DNA of 37,348 nucleotides. Origin: Saprospiraceae bacterium (lineage in GTDB: Bacteria > Bacteroidota > Bacteroidia > Chitinophagales > Saprospiraceae). The notes beneath the pieces were generated by a model. The model had not been told where the DNA came from, ran no database searches, and saw only the letters and a program-made list of their open reading frames with translations. Of the stretch, positions 32,040-37,348 are shown in pieces (the first letter of the stretch is position 1; every line of letters begins with the position of its first letter). The DNA is taken from assembly GCA_027031185.1 (NCBI GenBank), contig JALVEF010000158.1, forward strand, positions 1 through 37,348. Reading direction: 5' to 3'. The position numbers and the translations under genes are program-made.

Positions 32040-33410
32040 ATGGAACGAATGAAACGACTGATAAAAACGCTCAAAAATATCTGGGAAATCGAAGAACTCC
32101 GCAAGCGGATTCTTTTGACTTTGGGCTTGGTATTTGTTTATCGTGTAGGTGCCTTTGTCGTCCTGCCCGGTGTGGTCCCCTCCAAAATCTCTGCCGGTAA
32201 CCCCGACAACCCTGGAGACCTACTGCAGATCATCAACATATTTACCGGCGGGGCTTTCCAGGCGGCTTCCATCTTTGCGCTTGGCATTATGCCCTATATC
32301 ACCGCCTCCATTATTGTCCAGGTGCTGGGCTTTGCCGTGCCATACTTCCAGCGCCTTCAGACCAAGGAAGGCGAATCCGGTCGGAAAAAGATAAATCAGA
32401 TCACCCGGCTGCTCACCGTCTTTATTACATTGGCTCAGGGTACGGCCTACTTGACTATGATTGCCCGGCAGGGGGCTGTGGATCCCAACGTCGGTCAAGG
32501 TACATTTTGGTTTTCAGGTATCGTTATCCTGACCACAGGCACCATTTTCGCCATGTGGCTGGGTGAGCGTATTACCGAGCGAGGCATCGGCAATGGCGTC
32601 TCGCTTTTGATTCTCATCGGTATCATCGCCCGCCTGCCCCAGGCCTTTGTTGCCGAGTTTACCTCTAAGATCGGGGGCAGTGGCAGTGGCTTGATTGGGT
32701 TGATCCTCGAGATGGTCTTTTTGTTCTTGGTCGTCTTAGCAGCCGTCATGATCACCCAGGCTGTGCGGCGCATACCCATACAGTATGCCAAAAAAATGGT
32801 TGGGCGTACCTCCACCAACATGCCGCTGGCCGGTGTACGGGACTTTATCCCGGTCAAACTCAATGCTTCCGGCGTCATGCCGATTATCTTCGCACAGGCC
32901 TTGATGATTTTGCCCACGATGTTGGGACGGACGGTGGCTGGTTCTTCCAATGCCCTGGTCATTGCGCTGGGGGATTTTACATCCATCCCATACAATGTCA
33001 TATACTTCATTCTGATCGTAATCTTTACGTACGTCTATACGGCTTTGATCGTCAATCCTAAAGATTACGCCGACTATCTGAAACGTCAGAATGCGTTTAT
33101 TCCGGGTGTAAAGCCGGGCAGCGCCACTGCTGAGTTTATTGACCGTATCGTCAGCCGCATTACCCTGCCGGGTGCCATTATGCTGGGTATCATTGCCATT
33201 ATGCCGGCCTTTGCGAGTACTTTTGGGGTGTCGCGCAGTTTTGCGTACTTCTTTGGTGGCACTTCGCTCCTGATCTTGGTGGGTGTGGCACTGGATACGC
33301 TGCAGCAGATTGAGAGCTACCTGCTGATGAAGAAGTATGACGGCCTGATCAAGTCCGGCAAGCTCCAGGGCCGTAGCGGAGGCATCCAGGGTATCGGCGC
33401 CAGTATGTAA
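32040..33410 (+). CDS. secY: Protein translocase channel SecY
   Basis: SecY forms the Sec protein-conducting channel in the inner membrane and would export the T9SS and outer-membrane proteins of this window to the periplasm. The 456 residues show about ten membrane helices, including ILLTLGLVFVYRVGAFVVLP, LGIMPYITASIIVQVLGFAV (near the plug and lateral gate) and TTGTIFAMWLGERITERGIG. The cytoplasmic loop YAKKMVGRTSTNMPL and the C-terminal loop PKDYADYLKRQNAFIPGVKP are also present. The start could be the ATG at 32040 or 32049 (three residues shorter). The 97-base gap before it has no recognised promoter. Confidence 0.96.
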   Translation: MERMKRLIKTLKNIWEIEELRKRILLTLGLVFVYRVGAFVVLPGVVPSKISAGNPDNPGDLLQIINIFTGGAFQAASIFALGIMPYITASIIVQVLGFAVPYFQRLQTKEGESGRKKINQITRLLTVFITLAQGTAYLTMIARQGAVDPNVGQGTFWFSGIVILTTGTIFAMWLGERITERGIGNGVSLLILIGIIARLPQAFVAEFTSKIGGSGSGLIGLILEMVFLFLVVLAAVMITQAVRRIPIQYAKKMVGRTSTNMPLAGVRDFIPVKLNASGVMPIIFAQALMILPTMLGRTVAGSSNALVIALGDFTSIPYNVIYFILIVIFTYVYTALIVNPKDYADYLKRQNAFIPGVKPGSATAEFIDRIVSRITLPGAIMLGIIAIMPAFASTFGVSRSFAYFFGGTSLLILVGVALDTLQQIESYLLMKKYDGLIKSGKLQGRSGGIQGIGASM

Positions 33411-33433
33411 GAGGCCTATTGAGCCGGCATCCA

Positions 33434-34231
33434 ATGATCTACTACAAAACAGAAGAAGAAATCGCCCTGATTCGGCAGAGTTGTCTGCTGGTGTGCGAGA
33501 CCCTAGCACACGTGGCTTCGTTGATAAAACCCGGGGTGACAGGTCTGGATATTGACAAAGAAGCAGAGCAGTTTATTAGAGACAAGGGAGGAGAGCCGGG
33601 TTTTAAAGGGTACAGAGGCTTTCCTGCTACGCTCTGCGTCTCCATCAACGAACAAGTCGTACATGGGATCCCCTCCGGGCGTGCGTTTCGTGAAGGAGAC
33701 ATTATCTCCGTGGATTGTGGTGTGGTACTCAACGGCTACAACGGCGATGCGGCCTATACCTTTGCACTCGGTGACGTCCCGGAAGAGACTATGAATCTGC
33801 TCCGGGTCACCAAAGAGGCACTATACCGGGGTATTGCCCAGGCAGTCAAAGGCAACCGCATCGGGGATATTGGCTATGCCATCCAGTCCTATACCGAGTA
33901 TGAGCATGGCTATGGTGTCGTGCGCGAGTTGGTCGGTCACGGTATTGGTAAGTCACTGCACGAGGACCCGGAAGTACCCAATTTTGGACGGCGCGGCAAG
34001 GGGGTTTTATTGAAGGAGAATCTCACCATTGCCATTGAGCCGATGATCAACCTGGGTACCAAGCACATTGTACAAGCCGATGACGGTTGGACTATTCGCA
34101 CCAAAGACAGCAAACCCTCCGCGCACTATGAGCATACGGTGGTCGTTCGCAAGGAAAAGGCCGAGATTTTGTCGGATCATACCGTGATCGAAGAAAAAGT
34201 AAAAACCAACAAAGAATTGAAGCAAGTTTAG
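33434..34231 (+). CDS. map: Methionine aminopeptidase, type I
   Basis: The enzyme removes the initiator methionine from nascent proteins. From the ATG at 33434 it has 265 residues. The metal ligands are Asp94 (SVDCG), Asp105 (NGDAAYTF), His169 (GHGIG), Glu202 (AIEPM) and Glu233 (HYEHTV), with His78 (VHGIP) in the active site. A TTG at 33419 would add five residues but has no support. It follows secY by 23 bases, as in many bacteria, and a -7 box for infA lies 11 bases after its stop. Confidence 0.95.
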   Translation: MIYYKTEEEIALIRQSCLLVCETLAHVASLIKPGVTGLDIDKEAEQFIRDKGGEPGFKGYRGFPATLCVSINEQVVHGIPSGRAFREGDIISVDCGVVLNGYNGDAAYTFALGDVPEETMNLLRVTKEALYRGIAQAVKGNRIGDIGYAIQSYTEYEHGYGVVRELVGHGIGKSLHEDPEVPNFGRRGKGVLLKENLTIAIEPMINLGTKHIVQADDGWTIRTKDSKPSAHYEHTVVVRKEKAEILSDHTVIEEKVKTNKELKQV

Positions 34232-34242
34232 GAAAAAAAGCC

Positions 34243-34250
34243 TATCTTTG
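34243..34250 (+). promoter_or_regulatory. -7 box for the infA-rpmJ-alpha operon unit
   Basis: TATCTTTG is a perfect TAnnTTTG match 17 bases upstream of the infA ATG. A TTG at 34217-34219 has a 23-base spacing, wider than ideal. It would allow infA, rpmJ and the alpha operon to be transcribed apart from the spc genes. Confidence 0.6.
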
Positions 34251-34267
34251 CGCTCCGAATTTGGAAT

Positions 34268-34486
34268 ATGGCAAAGCAGGAACTAATTAAACAAGATGGC
34301 GTCGTTGAGGAAGCCTTGTCAAACGCTATGTTTCGCGTGCGTTTGGAGAACGGCCATCTCATCACGACTACCATTTCCGGCAAAATGCGTATGCACTACA
34401 TCCGCATATTGCCGGGAGATAAGGTGGCGGTAGAGATTTCGCCCTATGACTTGACGCGGGGGCGCATTACCTACCGCTACAAGTAG
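34268..34486 (+). CDS. infA: Translation initiation factor IF-1
   Basis: IF-1 occupies the ribosomal A site during initiation. The 72-residue OB-fold protein MAKQELIKQDGVVEEALSNA, then FRVRLENGHLITTTISGKMR and DLTRGRITYRYK has exact family length. It lies between map and rpmJ, as usual in this phylum, with an 81-base gap to rpmJ in which I see nothing else. Confidence 0.97.
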   Translation: MAKQELIKQDGVVEEALSNAMFRVRLENGHLITTTISGKMRMHYIRILPGDKVAVEISPYDLTRGRITYRYK

Positions 34487-34567
34487 TATGGTCCGGCCCC
34501 TGTCGCGAAGCCGGAGGGGTGGTTTGTGCTTTGACAACAGTTGCCTGACAATAAAACAGAACTTGAA

Positions 34568-34684
34568 ATGAAAGTGAGAGCATCCGTCAAGAAGCGTTCT
34601 AGCACGAGCAAAATCGTGCGTCGCAAGGGACGCATTTATGTGATTGACAAGCAGAATCCAAGGTTTAAACAACGTCAAGGCTAA
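34568..34684 (+). CDS. rpmJ: 50S ribosomal protein L36, zinc-free variant
   Basis: This is a 38-codon gene, MKVRASVKKRSSTSKIVRRK then GRIYVIDKQNPRFKQRQG, the standard length for L36. The cysteine/histidine zinc ribbon of the classical form is absent: the sequence has no Cys at all, with SSTS where zinc-binding forms have a Cys pair. It sits 6 bases before rpsM, its usual place. Confidence 0.95.
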   Translation: MKVRASVKKRSSTSKIVRRKGRIYVIDKQNPRFKQRQG

Positions 34685-34690
34685 GGCGAT

Positions 34691-35068
34691 ATGGCACGAA
34701 TTGCAGGTATTGATCTTCCGAAGAACAAGGCCGGTGTCATCGGTCTGACTTATATCTTTGGTATCGGCCGCTCGTCGGCCAAAGCTATTTTGGACAAGGC
34801 CGGTATTGATCCCAACATCAAGGTCAAGGACTGGGCCGATGACCAGATCCTGGCCATCTCCAAAATTATCAGCAACGAATACACCGTTGAGGGTGAGTTG
34901 CGCTCCGAAGTACAGGCCAATATCAAGCGTCTGATGGATATTGTCAGCTATCGCGGTTTGCGCCATCGCAAGGGACTGCCGGTACGAGGGCAGCGGACCA
35001 AGACCAATGCACGTACCCGGAAAGGTAAGCGCAAGACCGTAGCGGGCAAGAAGAAAGTCACTAAATAA
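34691..35068 (+). CDS. rpsM: 30S ribosomal protein S13
   Basis: S13 lies in the 30S head and contacts the P-site tRNA and the 50S. The 125 residues begin MARIAGIDLPKNKAGVIGLT and include the helix-turn YIFGIGRSSAKAIL and the basic tail YRGLRHRKGLPVRGQRTKTN. rpsK follows after 14 bases. Confidence 0.97.
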   Translation: MARIAGIDLPKNKAGVIGLTYIFGIGRSSAKAILDKAGIDPNIKVKDWADDQILAISKIISNEYTVEGELRSEVQANIKRLMDIVSYRGLRHRKGLPVRGQRTKTNARTRKGKRKTVAGKKKVTK

Positions 35069-35082
35069 CTAACCGTCACAAC

Positions 35083-35469
35083 ATGGCAAAGGGTAGAAAA
35101 CAGTCCAAAAAGAAACTGCGCGTGGAGCCGGAAGGCCGGGTATATATTCAGGCGAGTTTTAACAATATCATCATCACGATCACGGACAAGGCCGGCAAGG
35201 TCATCAGCTGGTCTTCTGCAGGTAAGGCGGGTTTCCGCGGTTCAAAGAAAAACACGCCGTATGCCGCCCAAGTGGCAGCCAATGATTGCGGAAAAATTGC
35301 CCACAACGCGGGCATGAGACGGGCCGAAGTGTTCGTAAAAGGGCCGGGATCCGGGCGCGAAGCGGCCATCCGTGCCATTGATCAGTTGGGCATCAAGATC
35401 TTCCGTATCGTGGATGTTACCCCCATTCCCCATAATGGTTGTCGCCCACCCAAGCGTCGTCGCGTCTAA
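35083..35469 (+). CDS. rpsK: 30S ribosomal protein S11
   Basis: S11 forms part of the 30S platform near the E-site mRNA. The 128 residues contain VYIQASFNNIIITITDKAGK, SWSSAGKAGFRGSKKNTPYA, VKGPGSGREAAIRAIDQLGI and the end DVTPIPHNGCRPPKRRRV, all canonical. rpsD is 26 bases downstream. Confidence 0.97.
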   Translation: MAKGRKQSKKKLRVEPEGRVYIQASFNNIIITITDKAGKVISWSSAGKAGFRGSKKNTPYAAQVAANDCGKIAHNAGMRRAEVFVKGPGSGREAAIRAIDQLGIKIFRIVDVTPIPHNGCRPPKRRRV

Positions 35470-35495
35470 TCTTAACAATTGAAAGCAACTTAACT

Positions 35496-36107
35496 ATGGC
35501 CAGATATACCGGACCCACCACCAAAAAAGCAAGAGCCATCGGTGAGCCTATTTTCGGCTTTGACAAGAGTTTTGAGAGAAAGAAATATCCCCCCGGCCAA
35601 CACGGCCAGAGCCGGCGCCGGCAGAAGTCCAACTACGGGCTTCAGCTCATGGAAAAACAAAAGGCCAAATATACTTATGGCCTGCTCGAGCGTCAGTTTC
35701 GCAACCTTTTCAAAAAAGCCGCGCGCAAGCAAGGTGTCACCGGCGAAATCCTGCTCCAGTACCTCGAAGCCCGCTTGGACAACACGGTCTTTCGCCTTGG
35801 TATGGCCCCCACGCGGCGGGCTGCCCGTCAGCTCGTGACCCACAAGAATATCATGGTCAATGGCGCCCTGGTCAATATACCTTCATATCAGCTCCGCCCC
35901 GGGGATGTCGTTTCTGTTCGTGCCAAGTCAAGGGGCAAAGAAGTCATCGTTCGGTCTATCGAACAAAACGCACCCGCCACCAAGAAATATTCCTGGCTCG
36001 AAATGAACCCGGATACCATGACAGGCGTTTTTCTGGCCTACCCTCAACGACATGAAATCCCGGAGAACATCAACGAGCAACTGATCGTTGAGCTGTACTC
36101 CAAGTAG
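35496..36107 (+). CDS. rpsD: 30S ribosomal protein S4, zinc-free
   Basis: S4 nucleates 30S assembly and affects fidelity. From the ATG at 35496 it has 203 residues: MARYTGPTTKKARAIGEPIF, YPPGQHGQSRRRQKSNYGLQ, and the S4 RNA-binding domain YLEARLDNTVFRLGMAPTRR then ARQLVTHKNIMVNGALVNIP. No cysteine zinc knuckle is present at the N-terminus. The open frame extends 19 codons upstream into rpsK, but the family start is clear. Confidence 0.97.
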   Translation: MARYTGPTTKKARAIGEPIFGFDKSFERKKYPPGQHGQSRRRQKSNYGLQLMEKQKAKYTYGLLERQFRNLFKKAARKQGVTGEILLQYLEARLDNTVFRLGMAPTRRAARQLVTHKNIMVNGALVNIPSYQLRPGDVVSVRAKSRGKEVIVRSIEQNAPATKKYSWLEMNPDTMTGVFLAYPQRHEIPENINEQLIVELYSK

Positions 36108-36148
36108 GTTGAATTTCTCCTATTTTTCATCAGAAAACTCCACCACCC

Positions 36149-37147
36149 ATGGGTATTATTCCGTTCACTAAACCCGAAAAAATCCTTCTTCAAAAAGCCA
36201 ATGACTTTGAAGGATCTTTTGAGTTCAAGCCCCTTGAACCGGGTTATGGGCAGACCATTGGCAATTCGCTCCGCCGCATTCTCCTTTCATCTTTGCCGGG
36301 ATTTGCCATCTCTGCTGTTCGTATTGGCGGCGTACAGCACGAATTTTCTGCCATCAAAGGGGTGGTCGAAGATGTTGTGGATATCATCCTCAACATCAAA
36401 CAAGTGCGCCTCAAATCCCTCCTCCCCGAAGAAGACCAAAAAGACGAAGAGAAAGTCTATCTGACTATCTCCGGCAAGGACGTATTTACTGCCGGTGATA
36501 TTGCTGATTTTACATCCGCCTTTGAAGTCACTAATCCCGATTTGGTTATTTGCCGGATGGAGCCCTCCGTCAGCTTGGAGATTGAGCTGACAATCACCAA
36601 GGGCAGGGGTTATGTTCTTGCGGATGAGAATTTGCCCGAAAACGCACCCATCGGACTGATTCCGGTGGATGCTACCTATACGCCTATTAAGAAGGTGGCC
36701 TATCGCGTCGAAAGTACGCGTGTCGGCCAGCGCACCGACTTCGAGAAGCTCATCATAGAGATCAAAACCGACGGGACTATCCACCCCGAAAAAGCGCTCA
36801 AAGATGCCGCCCGCATTATGGTACAGCATCTCATGCTCATCACGGATGAGAATATGACCTTCGAGGACGAAGTCACCAAGGAAGAGCAAGTCGTGGATGA
36901 GCACATCTTGCACATGCGCAAGCTGCTCAAAACGCCGCTTGATGATTTGGACTTGTCCGTCCGTGCTTACAATTGCCTCAAAGGGGCCAAAATCGAAACG
37001 CTCGGAGACCTGGTCCAATACGATACCCACAAGCTGCTCAAGTTCCGCAACTTCGGTAAAAAATCACTCGTCGAAATCGAAGACCTCCTCACCGAGAAGG
37101 GACTCACTTTCGGCATGGACTTGTCCAAATACAAGCTGGACGAATAA
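36149..37147 (+). CDS. rpoA: DNA-directed RNA polymerase subunit alpha
   Basis: Alpha dimerises to start RNA polymerase assembly and its C-terminal domain contacts DNA and activators. The 332 residues have the assembly domain (GYGQTIGNSLRRILLSSLPG, then GVVEDVVDIILNIKQVRLK) up to about residue 235 and a C-terminal helix-hairpin-helix domain (LDDLDLSVRAYNCLKGAKIE, then LKFRNFGKKSLVEIEDLL). Length is normal. In most bacteria rplQ follows immediately; here the gene ends at a terminator and a repeat element, and no rplQ is present before the window edge. Confidence 0.97.
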   Translation: MGIIPFTKPEKILLQKANDFEGSFEFKPLEPGYGQTIGNSLRRILLSSLPGFAISAVRIGGVQHEFSAIKGVVEDVVDIILNIKQVRLKSLLPEEDQKDEEKVYLTISGKDVFTAGDIADFTSAFEVTNPDLVICRMEPSVSLEIELTITKGRGYVLADENLPENAPIGLIPVDATYTPIKKVAYRVESTRVGQRTDFEKLIIEIKTDGTIHPEKALKDAARIMVQHLMLITDENMTFEDEVTKEEQVVDEHILHMRKLLKTPLDDLDLSVRAYNCLKGAKIETLGDLVQYDTHKLLKFRNFGKKSLVEIEDLLTEKGLTFGMDLSKYKLDE

Positions 37148-37155
37148 TAAACCGT

Positions 37156-37185
37156 ACGGGGCGCACGCCCCGTAAACTTTTTTTT
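37156..37185 (+). terminator. Rho-independent terminator after rpoA
   Basis: ACGGGGC and GCCCCGT (37156-37162 and 37167-37173) pair around GCAC, with an A-rich gap and then a T8 tract (37178-37185). It ends the alpha operon 9 bases after the rpoA stop. The repeat element begins on the very next base after the T tract. Confidence 0.88.
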
Positions 37186-37348
37186 GTAACTGTTTAGGTA
37201 CCCGCTGTTTTTGCGCTAAAATGGCCTTTTTGCCCCTGTTTTTGCAAAAATTTTCTCACGTAGCGCTGCTACGCATCGAAAATTTTTGCTTCAACAGGAA
37301 CAAAAATGCCTATTTTATCCCTAAAAACAGGAGCACCCAAACAGTTAC
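37186..37348 (+). mobile_element. MITE-like palindromic element, copy C (163 bp, longest form)
   Basis: The two ends, GTAACTGTTTAGGTACCCGC and the complement of ...GGAGCACCCAAACAGTTAC, are inverted repeats. The whole element is an imperfect palindrome with arms of about 70 bases. Its centre is perfectly symmetrical: GCAAAAATTTTC (37244-37255) and GAAAATTTTTGC (37278-37289) enclose CGTAGC, GCT, GCTACG. It shares its ends with copies A and B, which lack the centre. It starts directly after the terminator T tract, so a duplicated target would be T-rich; the right flank is outside the window. It has no coding capacity. Confidence 0.8.

Noticed and set aside
1..37348. CRISPR array, prophage or integrative element
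   Set aside because: No regularly spaced repeats, integrase, transposase or phage genes are seen; apart from the small palindromic elements the content is core chromosomal.

Overview
The window is a chromosomal segment of a Bacteroidota bacterium. Three observations support this. It carries a type IX secretion core (a PorP/SprF-like gene followed by gldK, gldL, gldM and gldN). Bacteroidota-type -7 promoter boxes (TAnnTTTG) precede many transcription units, while Shine-Dalgarno sequences are almost absent. The F1 beta and the short epsilon subunits are also of the Bacteroidota type. The base composition is fairly balanced. I cannot name a genus; Saprospiria- or Chitinophagia-like lineages are a guess.

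Layout. 1-1607: 3' part of atpD, then atpC and a strong terminator. 1628-2881: aroA. 2878-9033 (minus strand): an operon reading tdk, coaX, an outer-membrane barrel gene and a secreted repeat protein, closed by a terminator at 4923-4963; then a paralogous lipoprotein gene and a 5'-truncated barrel remnant that abuts aroA tail to tail. 9034-9357: divergent intergenic region with a mobile repeat. 9358-12778 (plus strand): a conserved unknown gene, pfkA, a rhomboid protease, a small conserved unknown and a metallo-beta-lactamase-fold hydrolase. 12891-18586: porP-like, gldK, gldL, gldM, gldN, closed by a terminator. 18587-19369: a 780-base non-coding gap. 19370-37147: an almost unbroken str-S10-spc-alpha cluster (rpsL-rpsG-fusA-rpsJ to rpoA) including secY, map, infA and a 38-codon rpmJ. 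It ends at a terminator directly after rpoA, with no rplQ in between.

Function. The T9SS genes encode the outer-membrane ring (GldK/GldN), the proton-driven inner-membrane motor (GldL/GldM) and a PorP/SprF-family partner. The right half supplies ribosomal proteins, EF-G, IF-1, the Sec channel, methionine aminopeptidase and the RNA polymerase alpha subunit.

The most notable unexplained structure is a family of short palindromic intergenic elements with shared ends (GTAACTGTTTAGGT and its complement). Three clear copies lie at 9167-9271, 18805-18862 and 37186-37348, and a decayed candidate at 22784-22843. Two copies are flanked by 8-base direct repeats, one perfect and one with a single mismatch. 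The GTAA ends and 8-base duplications fit non-autonomous (MITE-like) derivatives of an IS66-type transposon. The copies seem to be successive internal deletions of one palindrome (163, 105 and 58 bases). One sits exactly at the right edge of the window, directly behind the rpoA terminator.
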